DNA of 64,000 bases from Pseudomonas sp. GD03919 (GCF_029814935.1 NZ_CP104582.1:372001-436000); one strand, 5' to 3'. Shown: positions 24,258 through 34,632, counted from the first letter of the stretch. Numbers and translations: made by a program. Notes: generated by a model from the sequence alone, not told the origin.

Positions 24258-26435
24258 TCACAGACCGTTCTTGGCCTTGAACTCGCGGCGACGGCGATGC
24301 AGCACCGGCTCAGTGTAGCCGTTGGGCTGCTTGGTGCCTTCGACGACCAGCTCCAGCGCGGCCTGGAAGGCGACGTTGTTGTCGAAGTCCGGGGCCATGG
24401 GGCGATACAGCGGGTCATTGGCGTTCTGACGATCCACCACCGGCGCCATACGCTTGAGGCTTTCGACCACCTGCGCTTCGCTGACGATGCCGTGGCGCAG
24501 CCAGTTGGCCAGCAGTTGGCTGGAGATGCGCAGGGTGGCACGGTCTTCCATCAGGCCGACGTCGTTGATGTCCGGTACCTTGGAGCAGCCGACGCCCTGG
24601 TCGATCCAGCGCACCACGTAGCCGAGGATGCCTTGCGCGTTGTTGTCCAGCTCGTTGCGGATTTCTTCTGCAGACCAGTTGGTGTCCTTGGCCAGCGGGA
24701 TGGTCAGGATGTCGTCCACCGACGCCGGGGTGCGCTTGGCCAGTTCGGCCTGACGGGCGAACACGTCGACCTTGTGGTAGTGCAGAGCGTGCAGGGTGGC
24801 GGCTGTCGGCGAGGGGACCCAGGCGGTATTGGCGCCGGACAGCGGGTGAGCGATCTTCTGCTCGAGCATGGCGGCCATCAGGTCCGGCATGGCCCACATG
24901 CCTTTGCCGATCTGCGCGCGGCCCTGCAGGCCGGTGGCCAGGCCGACGTCGACGTTGTTGTTCTCATAGGCGCCGATCCAGGTCTCGCTCTTCATGGCAG
25001 CCTTGCGCACCACAGCGCCGGCTTCCATGGAGGTGTGGATCTCGTCACCGGTACGGTCGAGGAAGCCGGTGTTGATGAACACCACGCGCTCGCTGGCCGC
25101 CTTGATGCACGCCTTGAGGTTGACGGTGGTGCGGCGCTCCTCGTCCATGATGCCGACTTTCAGGGTGTTGCGGGCCAGGCCTAGCACATCCTCGACACGG
25201 GCGAAGATTTCGCTGGTGAAGGCGACTTCTTCCGGGCCGTGCATCTTCGGTTTGACGATGTACACGCTGCCGGTGCGAGTGTTCTTGCGCGTGGTGTTGC
25301 CGATCAGGTTGTGCACCGCAATCAGGCTGGTGAATAGCGCGTCCTGGATGCCTTCCGGAATCTCGTTGCCTTCGGCGTCGAGGATGGCCGGGTTGGTCAT
25401 CAGGTGGCCGACGTTGCGCACGAACAGCAGCGAGCGGCCATGCAGGGTCAGCTCGGAACCGTCCGGCTTGGTGTAGACGCGATCCGGGTTCATGGTGCGG
25501 GTGAAGGTGCTGCCGCCCTTGGACACCTGCTCGGCCAGGTCGCCCTTCATCAGGCCCAGCCAGTTCTTGTAGACCACCACCTTGTCGTCGGCATCGACGG
25601 CAGCGACGGAGTCTTCGCAGTCCATGATGGTGGTCAGCGCGGCTTCCATCAGCACGTCTTTGACGCCGGCGGCGTCGGTGCTGCCGATCGGGCTGGAGGC
25701 ATCGATCTGGATTTCGAAGTGCAGGCCGTTGTGCTTGAGCAGCACGGCGGTCGGTGCGCTGGCCTCGCCCTGGAAGCCAACCAGCTGCGCGTCGTCACGC
25801 AGGCCGGTGTTGCTGCCGCCCATGAGGGCAACGACCAGCTTGCCGTCGACGATGGCATAACCGGTGGAGTCGACGTGCGAGCCGGCAGCCAGCGGTGCGG
25901 CTTCGTCGAGGAAGGCGCGGGCGAAGGCGATGACCTTGTCGCCGCGCACCTTGTTGTAGCCCTTGCCCTTCTCGGCGCCGCCTTCTTCGCTGATCACGTC
26001 GGTGCCGTACAGTGCGTCGTACAGCGAGCCCCAGCGGGCGTTGGAGGCGTTCAGGGCGAAGCGCGCGTTCATCACCGGCACCACCAGCTGCGGGCCGGCC
26101 AGGCGGGCGATTTCTTCGTCGACGTTGGTGGTGGTGGCCTGGAAGTCTTCCGGCTCCGGCAGCAGGTAGCCGATTTCCTGGAGGAAGGCTTTGTAGGCGG
26201 CTGCGTCATGCGCCTGGCCCTTGCGCGCCTGGTGCCAGGCATCGATCTGCGCCTGCAGCTCGTCACGCTTGGCCAGCAGGGCGCGGTTTTTCGGCGCCAG
26301 GTCCTTGATGACCGCGGCGGCACCGGCCCAGAACTGGTCGGCAGCGATGCCGGTACCGGGAATGGCTTCGTTGTTCACGAAGTCGTACAGGGCTTTGGCG
26401 ACCTGCAGGCCACCGACTTGAACGCGTTCAGTCAT
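24258..26435 (-). CDS. glcB: Malate synthase G
   Basis: A 725-residue enzyme, the usual length for GlcB. It condenses glyoxylate with acetyl-CoA to give malate in the glyoxylate shunt and glycolate use. Recognisable motifs include [37 protein letters not shown] and the GLNRGRS-like [37 protein letters not shown] and [15 protein letters not shown] near residues 430-475 are typical of isoform G. The start ATG 26435 has GAGG seven bases upstream; ten further in-frame codons upstream lack a site. Monocistronic, with the bidirectional terminator at its end. Confidence 0.97.
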   Translation of the reverse strand: MTERVQVGGLQVAKALYDFVNNEAIPGTGIAADQFWAGAAAVIKDLAPKNRALLAKRDELQAQIDAWHQARKGQAHDAAAYKAFLQEIGYLLPEPEDFQATTTNVDEEIARLAGPQLVVPVMNARFALNASNARWGSLYDALYGTDVISEEGGAEKGKGYNKVRGDKVIAFARAFLDEAAPLAAGSHVDSTGYAIVDGKLVVALMGGSNTGLRDDAQLVGFQGEASAPTAVLLKHNGLHFEIQIDASSPIGSTDAAGVKDVLMEAALTTIMDCEDSVAAVDADDKVVVYKNWLGLMKGDLAEQVSKGGSTFTRTMNPDRVYTKPDGSELTLHGRSLLFVRNVGHLMTNPAILDAEGNEIPEGIQDALFTSLIAVHNLIGNTTRKNTRTGSVYIVKPKMHGPEEVAFTSEIFARVEDVLGLARNTLKVGIMDEERRTTVNLKACIKAASERVVFINTGFLDRTGDEIHTSMEAGAVVRKAAMKSETWIGAYENNNVDVGLATGLQGRAQIGKGMWAMPDLMAAMLEQKIAHPLSGANTAWVPSPTAATLHALHYHKVDVFARQAELAKRTPASVDDILTIPLAKDTNWSAEEIRNELDNNAQGILGYVVRWIDQGVGCSKVPDINDVGLMEDRATLRISSQLLANWLRHGIVSEAQVVESLKRMAPVVDRQNANDPLYRPMAPDFDNNVAFQAALELVVEGTKQPNGYTEPVLHRRRREFKAKNGL

Positions 26436-26795
26436 CACTTGCCTCACTCTCTGAGCTTTACTCAATCGCCGCTTCGGGCACCTCTGAAAACGACCTGCGC
26501 ACTCTACACCTGCGCTTTCAGAGAGGCTCGTCGGAGACGGGCTGGCCGTCTTGTAGTCCGTGGCGCGGCATACTACATGAAGATTCCGGGGAAATGCAGT
26601 AGGTATGCGTCAGACCGCGACCAAAAGACTATTTCCAGTCACGCCCAATACATAGTGTGTTCAAAAAACTTACATATTGTTCCATAGGATTGTTAAAAGC
26701 GTACACGATTAATTGCTCGGGCTAGTGACAACGACGTCAATATGGCCTACGCGCCAGCTCGCCTATACTGCCTGACACATCATTCCGGAGCTGCC
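26436..26795. other. Intergenic region between divergent glcB and GNAT genes
   Basis: 360 bases, clearly more AT-rich than the genes around it (for example CATATTGTTCCATAGGATTG near 26673). It must hold the glcB promoter and perhaps that of the acetyltransferase. I see no named operator, RNA or repeat. Confidence 0.6.
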
Positions 26796-27245
26796 ATGAC
26801 GGTTTCCGCTGCGACCACGGCCGACCTTGCCGATCTCACCCGCCTGTTCGCCGGCTATCTGCGTTTCTATCAGGTGCCGCGCGCTGATGCGGACATCGCC
26901 GCCTTTCTCGGTGCGCGTCTGCAGCACGGTGATGCGCAACTGTTCATCGCCCGTGACGGGCAGGGCACTGCGCAGGGCTTCGTGCAGCTGTATCCCTTTT
27001 ATGCTTCGCTGGCGCTGGAACCGGCCTGGCTGCTCAGTGATCTGTATGTCGACGAAAGCGCGCGCCGCTGCGGCGTTGGCGAGGCGCTGATGAAGGCTGC
27101 CCGCGCCCATGCCGAGGTGAGCGGGGCCTGCGGTCTACAACTGGAAACGGCGCAGACCAACCTGGCTGCTCGGCGTCTTTACGAGCGTCTTGGCTACGTG
27201 CGTGACGAACAGTTCCTGACCTACTGGCTGTCGCTGCGTGGCTGA
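26796..27245 (+). CDS. GNAT-family N-acetyltransferase
   Basis: A 149-residue protein with the GNAT fold. Motif A for acetyl-CoA binding is SDLYVDESARRCGVGEALM (R/Q-x-x-G-x-G/A in RRCGVG) and motif B is TNLAARRLYERLGY near the C-terminus. The acceptor is unknown. Start ATG 26796 follows CCGGAG, while an in-frame ATG at 26742 has no ribosome-binding site. P. aeruginosa carries a GNAT gene at the same place beside glcB (from memory). The ACT-domain gene follows 34 bases later and may be cotranscribed. Confidence 0.9.
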   Translation: MTVSAATTADLADLTRLFAGYLRFYQVPRADADIAAFLGARLQHGDAQLFIARDGQGTAQGFVQLYPFYASLALEPAWLLSDLYVDESARRCGVGEALMKAARAHAEVSGACGLQLETAQTNLAARRLYERLGYVRDEQFLTYWLSLRG

Positions 27246-27279
27246 CTATTTCCCATCCTGTGAACGAGTGAGGTAGTAC

Positions 27280-27798
27280 ATGGATCATCTGGTACTGACG
27301 GTGATTGCCGAAGACCAACCGGGCTTGGTCGAGCGCCTCGCCGGCTGCGTGGCGAAACATGGCGGCAACTGGCTGGAGAGCCGCATGGCGCGCATGGCCG
27401 GACAGTTCGCCGGGATCGTGCGGGTGGATGTGCCGGCCGAGGCCCATGCCGGCCTGATCAAGGAACTCGAAGCCTTGAGCGCGCAGGGCATTCGCGTGCA
27501 GCTGGCGGCCAGCGGTAGCGAACCGGGCGGGCGCTTCACCGCGATTCGTCTGGAGCTGGTCGGCAACGACCGGCCCGGTATCGTCCGTGACATCACCCGA
27601 GTGCTGGCCGAGCAGGGCGTCAACCTGGAGAGCCTGCTGACCGAGGTGGCGCCAGCGCCGATGAGCGGCGAGTTGCTGTTCACCGCCGAAGCACTGCTGG
27701 CCGTGCCGGAGGCGCTGGCGCTGGAGCAATTGCAGGCACGCCTGGAAACCCTGGCCGATGACCTGATGGTGGAGCTGAATCTGCGCGCCGAGGAGTGA
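27280..27798 (+). CDS. GcvR-like double ACT-domain protein
   Basis: A 172-residue protein made of two ACT domains, about residues 3-78 (LVLTVIAEDQPGLVERLAGC) and 88-168 (RLELVGNDRPGIVRDITRVL). This is the arrangement of GcvR, the glycine-cleavage repressor partner in enteric bacteria. ACT domains bind small ligands, usually amino acids, at their interface. In Pseudomonas a true gcv-regulating role is not shown, so the safe call is an amino-acid-sensing regulator. It ends before a strong terminator at 27840. Confidence 0.85.
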   Translation: MDHLVLTVIAEDQPGLVERLAGCVAKHGGNWLESRMARMAGQFAGIVRVDVPAEAHAGLIKELEALSAQGIRVQLAASGSEPGGRFTAIRLELVGNDRPGIVRDITRVLAEQGVNLESLLTEVAPAPMSGELLFTAEALLAVPEALALEQLQARLETLADDLMVELNLRAEE

Positions 27799-27823
27799 TA
27801 TCCACGACGAGCGTGGATCAGCC

Positions 27824-27944
27824 TGTGGATAAACTGGGGAGCCCCGGCGCACTGCCTAGTGCCCCGGGGCTTTTCACTGGATGGTCAAAAATGCAGCAGG
27901 ATCAATGGCTTGTGCACAGATGCCGGGGATAGATCTGTGGATAA
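27824..27944. promoter_or_regulatory. Two exact DnaA boxes in an intergenic region
   Basis: TGTGGATAA (reverse complement of the DnaA box TTATCCACA) occurs exactly at 27824-27832 and 27936-27944, both in the same orientation. A one-mismatch relative, TTGTGCACA, lies at 27910-27918. The three sites span 121 bases between the ACT-domain gene and rarD. Function is inferred, not shown. Confidence 0.45.
27840..27875 (+). terminator. Rho-independent terminator after the ACT-domain gene
   Basis: The arms AGCCCCGG (27840-27847) and CCGGGGCT (about 27864-27871) are extended inward by GCACT/AGTGC and followed by TTTTC. Confidence 0.85.
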
Positions 27945-28048
27945 GCCGGGGGTGACGGGCGCGAGCCCAAGGATGGCGCGGACCGGGAATGGCTGAGCGT
28001 TTTCTGCTCAGGGCACTCCCGGTGCTGGTTGGCGGATCGATCGCTGGG

Positions 28049-28942
28049 TCAAGCGTTCGAGCGTTTGCGCAGGTGCAGCCAGATATCCAGACTGTATACA
28101 AACAGCCCGGCCCAGATGCAGGCGAAGGCCAGCAGGGTACTCGGCGAGAAGTGCTCATCGAACAGCAGAATGGCCTGCAGCAGCACCAGGGTCGGCGCCA
28201 GGTACTGTAGAAAGCCCAGCGTGGTGTAGGGCAGATGCCGCGCCGCGGCATTGAAGCACACCAGCGGCACCAGGGTGATCGGCCCGGCGGCTGCCAGCCA
28301 CAACGCTTCGCTGCTGCTCCAGAAACTGGCCTGGCTGCTCATGGCGGCGGGATGCAGCGCCAGCCAGGCCAGCGCCACCGGTAGCAGCAGCCAGGTTTCC
28401 ACCACCAGGCCGGGCAGCGCCGCCACGGGAGCCTGTTTGCGGATCAGTCCATAGAAACCGAAGGTCAGCGCCAGCACCAGCGACACCCAGGGCAGGCTGC
28501 CCACCTGCCAGACCTGCTGCGCCACGCCAACCACGGCCAGGCCGACAGCCAGCCACTGCAGGCGACGCAGGCGCTCGCCAAGAATCAGCAGGCCGAGCAA
28601 TACGTTGATCAGCGGGTTGATGTAGTAGCCCAGGCTGGCCTCAAGCATGCGGTCGTTGTTCACCGCCCAGACGTACACCAGCCAGTTGGTCGCGATCAGC
28701 AACCCGCAGCCGGCCAGCACTGCCAGACGCTTGGGGTTGTCGCGTAGTTCACGCCACCAGCCGGGGTGCTTCCAGACGAGCAGCAGCAGGCCGCCGAACA
28801 GCGCCGACCAAAGCACGCGATGGACGATGATCTCCATCGCCGGGATGCTTTGCAGGGCTTTGAAGTAGAGCGGGAACAGGCCCCAGATGATGTAGGCGGT
28901 AAGGCCCAGAACGTACCCGCGTTGCGGGTTGGCGGTGGCCAT
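28049..28942 (-). CDS. rarD: RarD/EamA-family transporter
   Basis: A 297-residue inner-membrane protein with ten predicted transmembrane segments in the two-fold EamA (drug/metabolite transporter) layout. Family-typical stretches are LTAYIIWGLFPLYFKAL, NWLVYVWAVNNDRMLEASLG and TTLGFLQYLAPTLV. RarD proteins are annotated for chloramphenicol tolerance, but their physiological substrate is uncertain. Start ATG 28942 follows AAGGA. It is transcribed away from the DnaA-box region, and P. aeruginosa has a RarD gene at the same relative place (from memory). Confidence 0.92.
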   Translation of the reverse strand: MATANPQRGYVLGLTAYIIWGLFPLYFKALQSIPAMEIIVHRVLWSALFGGLLLLVWKHPGWWRELRDNPKRLAVLAGCGLLIATNWLVYVWAVNNDRMLEASLGYYINPLINVLLGLLILGERLRRLQWLAVGLAVVGVAQQVWQVGSLPWVSLVLALTFGFYGLIRKQAPVAALPGLVVETWLLLPVALAWLALHPAAMSSQASFWSSSEALWLAAAGPITLVPLVCFNAAARHLPYTTLGFLQYLAPTLVLLQAILLFDEHFSPSTLLAFACIWAGLFVYSLDIWLHLRKRSNA

Positions 28943-29147
28943 CGAAAATCCTTGGTTAGGCAGCTAACGGTTGCCGCGAAATTCTAGCGCTCTGGCCTCT
29001 GTCTTGTCTGTTCGTTCAGCTTTTTATGCATACCGAAACGCCGGCAAAGTCGTAAGGCAAACTTTACGCGGTGCGCGCAACTGTATGGGTGCGCGGACCT
29101 GGCGCCCCGGAGGCAATCCGGGAGCTGCGGTTCCGGATGCCATCGGC

Positions 29148-30122
29148 TCAGAACAGCCGCAGTGGCTCTTCATCCAGCGCCGCCATCTGTTCGCGCAGGG
29201 CGAGAATCTGCTCGCCCCAATAGCGCTCGCCGGCAAACCAGGGGAAGGCCAGAGGGAAGGCCGGGTCGTCCCAGCGCCGCGCGATCCAGGCGCTGTGATG
29301 CATCAGGCGCAGGGCGCGCAGACCTTCGATCAGCGGCAGCTCGCGGGCGGCGAAGTCATGGAACTCCTGGTAACCGTCGACCAGTTCGGCCAACTGACCC
29401 AGGCGCTCGTGACGCTCGCCGGCCAGCATCATCCACAGATCCTGTACCGCCGGGCCCATGCGGCAGTCGTCGAGGTCGACCATATGGAAGGCATCATCGC
29501 GGTGCAGCAGGTTGCCCGGATGGCAGTCGCCGTGCAGGCGAATCGGCGTGTAGCGCACGCGGCTGAACAATTCATCCAGGCGCGCGAGCAGATCGCGTGC
29601 GACCGACTCGTAGGCAGGCAGCAGGCTGCGCGGCACGAAGCCGCCGTCGAGCAGCGAGGCCAGGGCGGCGTGGCCGAAGTTGTCCACAGTCAGGCTTTCG
29701 CGGTGTGCGAACGGACGGCTGGCGCCAATCGCATGCATACGCCCGAGCAACTGCCCCAGGCGATACAGCTGGTCGAGATTGCCCGGCTCCGGTGCCCGGC
29801 CACCGCGACGCGGGAACAGGGCGAAGCGAAAACCGCCGTGCTCGAACAACGTCTCGCCATCGCGCGCCAGCGGCGCCACCACCGGGACTTCGTGCTCGGC
29901 CAGCTCAGCGCTGAAACTGTGCTCCTCGCGGATCGCCGCATCGCTCCAGCGATCCGGGCGATAGAACTTGGCGATCAACGGCGTTTCGCCTTCGATGCCT
30001 ACCTGATAGACGCGGTTCTCGTAACTGTTGAGTGTCAATACGCGTGCGTCGCTGAGGTAGCCAAGGCTCTCCACGGCATCGAGCACCAGATCCGGGGTGA
30101 GGGTGGCAAAAGGATGGCTCAT
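29148..30122 (-). CDS. srkA: Stress response kinase A (YihE-type Ser/Thr kinase)
   Basis: A 324-residue aminoglycoside-phosphotransferase-fold kinase that matches E. coli SrkA/YihE. Examples are SYENRVYQVGIEGETPLIAKFYRP (ATP-binding Lys), LHGDCHPGNLLH (catalytic Asp) and DLDDCRMGPAVQDLWM (metal-binding Asp). SrkA protects cells against stress-induced death and counters MazF-type toxins in E. coli; here that role is inferred. Start ATG 30122 follows GGAG by 7 bases. It lies downstream of modE on the same strand, with about 100 bases between. Confidence 0.93.
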   Translation of the reverse strand: MSHPFATLTPDLVLDAVESLGYLSDARVLTLNSYENRVYQVGIEGETPLIAKFYRPDRWSDAAIREEHSFSAELAEHEVPVVAPLARDGETLFEHGGFRFALFPRRGGRAPEPGNLDQLYRLGQLLGRMHAIGASRPFAHRESLTVDNFGHAALASLLDGGFVPRSLLPAYESVARDLLARLDELFSRVRYTPIRLHGDCHPGNLLHRDDAFHMVDLDDCRMGPAVQDLWMMLAGERHERLGQLAELVDGYQEFHDFAARELPLIEGLRALRLMHHSAWIARRWDDPAFPLAFPWFAGERYWGEQILALREQMAALDEEPLRLF

Positions 30123-30219
30123 GAACGGCTCCGCATGATTGGGCGCTCAGTCTACCGGCTTGCGCCACACCTGGGGCGGGTGTAACCCGCCGTCAGCGTA
30201 TTGGCGGTTTATCCCACCC

Positions 30220-30984
30220 TTATAACTGAGTACCGAGCAGCACCTGACTGGCAGCGAACTGCGCACGCACCGGATCGCCCACCGTCAGCCTCAGGGCTGC
30301 CAGGCGCTCGGGTTCGATTGATGCGCACAGGGTCTGGCCGTTGCTCAGGCTCACGCGTACTTCGCTGGGGCCATCGTTGGCCGGCAGAATCTGTTCGATA
30401 TGGCCTTCGAGTGCGTTGTGCTGTGCTGTGCGGGGAGCCTGTAGCGGTTGCAATTCCAGCCAGCCTGCTTTGATCAGCGCGACCACGCTGCTGCCTTCGC
30501 TCAATTGCAGGCTTTCCGTGCTGTCATGGGTAATCTGCGCCTGCAGGCGGCTGCCGCCGGGCAGTTCGATGTCGATCAGGTCGTTGTGTCCGTGGGCGTG
30601 AATCGCGCGCACACGGCCGGTGAGCTGGTTGCGCGCACTGGTGCGCAGCATCAGGCGACCGAGCAGTTCCAGGTCGGCGTCGTCACCGGCCGCCTGCAGC
30701 AGTTGCACCTGCAGCGCCTGCAGGCGTTGTTGCAACGCCAGCAGGCGCTCGCCCGCCGGCGTCAGGCGCGCGCCGCCGCCCCCTTTGCCGCCGACGCTGC
30801 GGCTGACCAGGGGCTGCTCCGAGAGGTTGTTCAGCTCGTCGATGGCGTCCCAGGCGGCCTTGTAGCTCAGCCCGGCAGCCTTGGCGGCGCGGGTGATGGA
30901 GCCCTGCTCGGCGATCTGTTCGAGCAGGGCCAGGCGTTTCGGGCGGCGGCTGAGCAGTTGGGCAAGGGCATCGAGCTGCGACAT
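30220..30984 (-). CDS. modE: Molybdate-responsive regulator ModE
   Basis: A 254-residue regulator. The N-terminal LysR-like winged helix (residues 10-95) has the ModE signature EQGSITRAAKAAGLSYKAAW and then VGGKGGGGARLTP. Two MOP/TOBE molybdate-binding domains follow (about 120-185 and 190-254: RNQLTGRVRAIHAHGHNDLI and EGHIEQILPANDGPSEVRVS). It binds DNA when loaded with molybdate and represses molybdate uptake genes. No mod transport genes are seen here, so its targets lie elsewhere. A ModE gene sits in the same srkA-modE-comF order in P. aeruginosa (from memory). Confidence 0.93.
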   Translation of the reverse strand: MSQLDALAQLLSRRPKRLALLEQIAEQGSITRAAKAAGLSYKAAWDAIDELNNLSEQPLVSRSVGGKGGGGARLTPAGERLLALQQRLQALQVQLLQAAGDDADLELLGRLMLRTSARNQLTGRVRAIHAHGHNDLIDIELPGGSRLQAQITHDSTESLQLSEGSSVVALIKAGWLELQPLQAPRTAQHNALEGHIEQILPANDGPSEVRVSLSNGQTLCASIEPERLAALRLTVGDPVRAQFAASQVLLGTQL

Positions 30985-31045
30985 GATTCAGGCCTCGTCG
31001 GGGAGAATGTCGGGCACGGTGCGTGACAGCAGCAGAGGCGTCAAG

Positions 31046-31786
31046 TCAGGTATCGCCCGGTCGCGGCGTACGTGCCAGGCAGTACACATCGACGCGCAGG
31101 GTGCCGGCCCGACGCAGCAATTGCGCGAGCATGGCGGCGGTGGCGCCAGTGGTGAGCACGTCGTCGACCAGTGCCAGGTGTGCACCGGCTACCTGTGCTG
31201 GCTGTTTCAGGCTGAAGGCCTGGCGCAGGTTGCGCTTGCGCGTCGCGGCGTCCAGGCCTTGCTGCGCGGGCGTGTCGAGGTGGCGCAGGAGCCAGTCATG
31301 CCTGACGGGCAGATCAAGGCTGCTGCCCAGCCAGTCGGCGAGCATCTGTGCCTGGTTGAAGCCGCGTTGCCGTTGTCGTCTGCGCGCCAGCGGCACCGGT
31401 AGCAATGCCTGGGGGCGCGGCAGACCTTCATCGAAGGCGTGGTGCAGATGCTCGCTCAAGAGTTCGGCAAGCAGACGCCCGTGCGGCCATTGCGCCTGGT
31501 GCTTGAAACGGGTGATCAGGTTGTCGACGGGAAAGGCATAGCGCCAGGGCGCTTCCACGCGGCTGAAACTCGGTGGTTTCGATTGGCAGGCGCCGCAGAT
31601 CATGCCGTGTGCCGGCAATGGCACCGCACAGATCTGGCAATGAGCCCCGAGCCAGGGCAGCTCGGCTTCGCAAGCCGTGCAGATGCTGTGCGTGGGGTGA
31701 TCGGTGGTTTCGTCGCAGAGCTGGCAATGGCGGCGTGGCCTGAGCCAGGGCAGGCGGCGCAGCGAGGTGAGATCGAACAGTGGCAT
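31046..31786 (-). CDS. comF: ComF-family phosphoribosyltransferase-like protein
   Basis: A 246-residue ComF protein. The N-terminal four-cysteine zinc finger (CQLC, CTAC, CQIC, CGAC; residues 20-70) is followed by a phosphoribosyltransferase fold. Its PRPP loop is LALVDDVLTTGATAAML near residue 205, and RQRQRGFNQAQML is the other family hallmark. ComF relatives act in DNA uptake or recombination in naturally competent bacteria. In Pseudomonas the role is unproven. It is divergent from bioB, as in other Pseudomonas. Confidence 0.92.
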   Translation of the reverse strand: MPLFDLTSLRRLPWLRPRRHCQLCDETTDHPTHSICTACEAELPWLGAHCQICAVPLPAHGMICGACQSKPPSFSRVEAPWRYAFPVDNLITRFKHQAQWPHGRLLAELLSEHLHHAFDEGLPRPQALLPVPLARRRQRQRGFNQAQMLADWLGSSLDLPVRHDWLLRHLDTPAQQGLDAATRKRNLRQAFSLKQPAQVAGAHLALVDDVLTTGATAAMLAQLLRRAGTLRVDVYCLARTPRPGDT

Positions 31787-31829
31787 GGCGGCTCGTCCTT
31801 GAGCGGGGATGCCGGAAGTGTAGCCAGCG

Positions 31830-32123
31830 TCAGCGGATCAGCCAGCCCATGACGATCAGACCGAGAAACAGCCAGATCACCCCACCGATGATCGAGCGCC
31901 GCAGCAGCGCGCGCACGCCGTTGAACAGAAACAGCAGGCCGATGATCAGCAGGATGATGCTGAAAATCGACACATCCATGCCAATGGCCCTGGCCATACC
32001 CTGGAGAAAGTCGTCGATGGCATCGGCCATGGCACCCCGCACGCTGGACAGCATATCGACGATGAAACGGATGGCACGCCCCAGCGCTTCGCCGAGCTCT
32101 TCGAAAAAGCCTTCTACCTGCAT
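31830..32123 (-). CDS. Small hypothetical membrane protein upstream of comF
   Basis: A 97-residue protein with an amphipathic N-terminal half and two hydrophobic helices at the C-terminus (about residues 50-70, FSIILLIIGLLFLFNGVRAL, and 77-96). I chose the ATG at 32123, which has AGGA about 8 bases upstream, over the ATG nine bases further up. No family is recognised. It lies 43 bases before comF on the same strand and is divergent from bioB. Confidence 0.72.
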   Translation of the reverse strand: MQVEGFFEELGEALGRAIRFIVDMLSSVRGAMADAIDDFLQGMARAIGMDVSIFSIILLIIGLLFLFNGVRALLRRSIIGGVIWLFLGLIVMGWLIR

Positions 32124-32319
32124 GCAGAACATCCTGTTGAAGAGGTAAGCATTGGGCCTTGTGCCATGCCATAAGTTCTGTTGTCTGTTATTTGATCAGA
32201 TGTAAACCTGTGCCTTTTTTGCGGTTGACAGCATCCAATCGCCACTTATGATGGCCAAAGCCTGAATGCCCCGCGCGGGCCTGACAACAGATGCCACCCA
32301 GCGTCGAAGGACTTCCCAG

Positions 32320-33378
32320 ATGAGCGCAACCGCCGCAATCACCACCCGCCACGACTGGAGCCTCGCCGAGGTTCGCGCGCTGTTCGAGCAGCCGTTCAAC
32401 GACCTGCTGTTCCAGGCGCAGAGCGTCCATCGCCAGCACTTCGACCCCAACCGCGTGCAGGTCTCCACCCTGCTGTCGATCAAGACCGGCGCCTGCCCGG
32501 AAGACTGCAAATACTGCCCGCAGTCCGGCCACTACAACACCGGCCTGGACAAGGAAAAGCTGATGGAGGTGCAGAAGGTGCTGGAGGCCGCCGCCGAGGC
32601 CAAGGCCATTGGCTCCACCCGTTTCTGCATGGGCGCGGCGTGGAAGCACCCGTCGGCCAAGGACATGCCCTACGTGCTGGAAATGGTCAAAGGCGTGAAG
32701 AAGCTCGGCCTGGAGACCTGCATGACCCTCGGCCGCCTCGATCAGGAGCAGACCCAGGCGCTGGCCGAAGCGGGGCTGGACTACTACAACCACAACCTCG
32801 ATACCTCGCCGGAGTTCTACGGCAACATCATCACCACCCGCACCTATGGTGAGCGCCTGCAAACCCTGGCCTACGTTCGTGAGGCGGGGATGAAGATCTG
32901 CTCCGGCGGCATCCTCGGCATGGGCGAATCGGTGGATGATCGCGCCGGGCTGCTGATCCAACTGGCCAACCTGCCGGAACACCCGGAATCGGTGCCGATC
33001 AACATGCTGGTCAAGGTCAAGGGCACGCCGCTGGCCGAGGAGAAGGACGTCGACCCCTTCGACTTCATCCGCACCCTGGCCGTGGCGCGGATCATGATGC
33101 CGAAATCCCACGTGCGTCTGTCTGCCGGTCGCGAGCAGATGAACGAGCAGATGCAGGCCCTGGCCTTCATGGCGGGCGCCAACTCGATTTTCTACGGCGA
33201 GAAGCTGCTGACCACCGCCAACCCGCAGGCGGACAAGGACATGGCCCTGTTCAAGCGCCTCGGCATAAAGCCTGAGGAGCGCGAAGAGCACGCCGACGAG
33301 GTGCACCAGGCGGCCATCGAGCAGGCGCTGATCGAGCAGCGCGATTCCAAGCTGTTCTACAACGCCGCTTCGGCCTAA
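32320..33378 (+). CDS. bioB: Biotin synthase
   Basis: A 352-residue radical-SAM enzyme. The cluster motif CxxxCxxC is C59, C63, C66 in [16 protein letters not shown]. It inserts sulphur into dethiobiotin, the last step of biotin synthesis, using a [4Fe-4S] and a [2Fe-2S] cluster; the R residue of the second cluster lies in [23 protein letters not shown] is family-typical. Start ATG 32320 follows GAAGGA and gives the usual length. It is the first gene of bioBFHCD, with a REP element before bioF. Confidence 0.97.
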   Translation: MSATAAITTRHDWSLAEVRALFEQPFNDLLFQAQSVHRQHFDPNRVQVSTLLSIKTGACPEDCKYCPQSGHYNTGLDKEKLMEVQKVLEAAAEAKAIGSTRFCMGAAWKHPSAKDMPYVLEMVKGVKKLGLETCMTLGRLDQEQTQALAEAGLDYYNHNLDTSPEFYGNIITTRTYGERLQTLAYVREAGMKICSGGILGMGESVDDRAGLLIQLANLPEHPESVPINMLVKVKGTPLAEEKDVDPFDFIRTLAVARIMMPKSHVRLSAGREQMNEQMQALAFMAGANSIFYGEKLLTTANPQADKDMALFKRLGIKPEEREEHADEVHQAAIEQALIEQRDSKLFYNAASA

Positions 33379-33390
33379 ACCGCTGTTTAT

Positions 33391-33451
33391 GTAGGAGCCA
33401 GCTTGCTGGCGATTGCGACTGCCGCTAATTGCCGGCACAGCCGGCTCCTAC
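33391..33451. repeat. REP-type palindrome between bioB and bioF
   Basis: GTAGGAGCCAGCTTGCTGGC ... GCACAGCCGGCTCCTAC forms a hairpin 13 bases after bioB. It may tune the level of downstream bio message. Confidence 0.7.
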
Positions 33452-33462
33452 AAGGTATGCAT

Positions 33463-34632
33463 ATGCCTTTCGATTTATCCGCCCGCCTGGCCGAGCGCCA
33501 GGCCGCCGACCTGTTCCGCCAGCGGCCGTTGCTGCAGAGCCCGCAGGGGCCGCTGGTGCAGGTGGACGGTCAGCACCTGTTGGCCTTTTGCTCCAATGAT
33601 TATCTCGGCCTGGCCAACCACCCCGAGGTGATCCATGCGCTGCAGCAGGGCGCGGAAAAATGGGGCGTCGGCGGCGGCGCATCGCATCTGGTGATCGGCC
33701 ACAGCACCCCGCACCATGAGCTGGAGGAAGCCCTGGCCGCGTTCACCGGCAGGCCGCGTGCGCTGCTGTTCTCCACCGGTTACATGGCCAACCTGGCGGT
33801 CGTCACCGCCTTGCTCGGGCAGGGCGACAGCGTACTGCAGGATCGTCTCAATCACGCCTCGCTACTCGATGCCGGCCTGCTCTGCGGCGCGCGTTTTTCT
33901 CGCTACCTGCACAACGATGCGGTGAGCCTGGCCAACCGCCTGCGCAAGGCGACGGGCAACTGCCTGGTGGTCACCGATGGTGTGTTCAGCATGGACGGCG
34001 ACCTGGCCGATCTACCGGCATTGTGCGCCGAGGCGCGCGCCACGCAGGCCTGGGTGATGGTCGATGACGCCCATGGCTTTGGCCCGCTGGGCGCCACCGG
34101 CGGCGGTATCGTCGAGCACTTCGGTCTGGGCCAGGATGCCGTGCAGGTGCTGGTCGGCACCCTGGGCAAGGCCTTTGGTACCGCCGGCGCCTTCGTTGCC
34201 GGCAGCGAGGAGCTGATCGAGACCCTGATCCAGTTCGCTCGCCCCTACATCTACACCACCAGTCAGCCGCCAGCGGTGGCCTGCGCCACGCTGCAGAGCC
34301 TGGAGCTGCTGCGCAGTGAACACTGGCGTCGGGAGCATCTGAACCGACTGATCGCACGCTTTCGTCAGGGCGCCGCCGAAATCGGCCTGAGCCTGATGGA
34401 CAGTCCCACGCCGATTCAGCCGATCCTGGTGGGCGACAGCGCGCGGGCGCTGAAACTCTCGTCGCTGCTCAAGGATCGCGGCCTGCTGGTGGGCGCCATT
34501 CGGCCGCCGACCGTGCCTGCTGGCAGTGCCCGCTTGCGCGTGACGCTGTCCGCTGCGCACAGCGATGCGCAGCTCGAGCTGCTACTCGAGGCGCTTGCCG
34601 AGTGCTGGCCGCAGGTGCAGACCGATGCGTGA
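33463..34632 (+). CDS. bioF: 8-amino-7-oxononanoate synthase
   Basis: A 389-residue PLP enzyme that condenses pimeloyl-ACP with alanine to give 8-amino-7-oxononanoate. The PLP lysine is K236 in [16 protein letters not shown]. Other signatures are [25 protein letters not shown] and [13 protein letters not shown]. Start ATG 33463 follows AAGG. It overlaps bioH by 8 bases, so bioF, bioH and bioC form a tightly coupled run. Confidence 0.96.
   Translation: MPFDLSARLAERQAADLFRQRPLLQSPQGPLVQVDGQHLLAFCSNDYLGLANHPEVIHALQQGAEKWGVGGGASHLVIGHSTPHHELEEALAAFTGRPRALLFSTGYMANLAVVTALLGQGDSVLQDRLNHASLLDAGLLCGARFSRYLHNDAVSLANRLRKATGNCLVVTDGVFSMDGDLADLPALCAEARATQAWVMVDDAHGFGPLGATGGGIVEHFGLGQDAVQVLVGTLGKAFGTAGAFVAGSEELIETLIQFARPYIYTTSQPPAVACATLQSLELLRSEHWRREHLNRLIARFRQGAAEIGLSLMDSPTPIQPILVGDSARALKLSSLLKDRGLLVGAIRPPTVPAGSARLRVTLSAAHSDAQLELLLEALAECWPQVQTDA

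Noticed and set aside
27824..27944. Possible chromosomal replication origin
   Set aside because: Only two exact DnaA boxes, with no dnaA, dnaN, rpmH or gidA neighbours and no AT-rich unwinding region.
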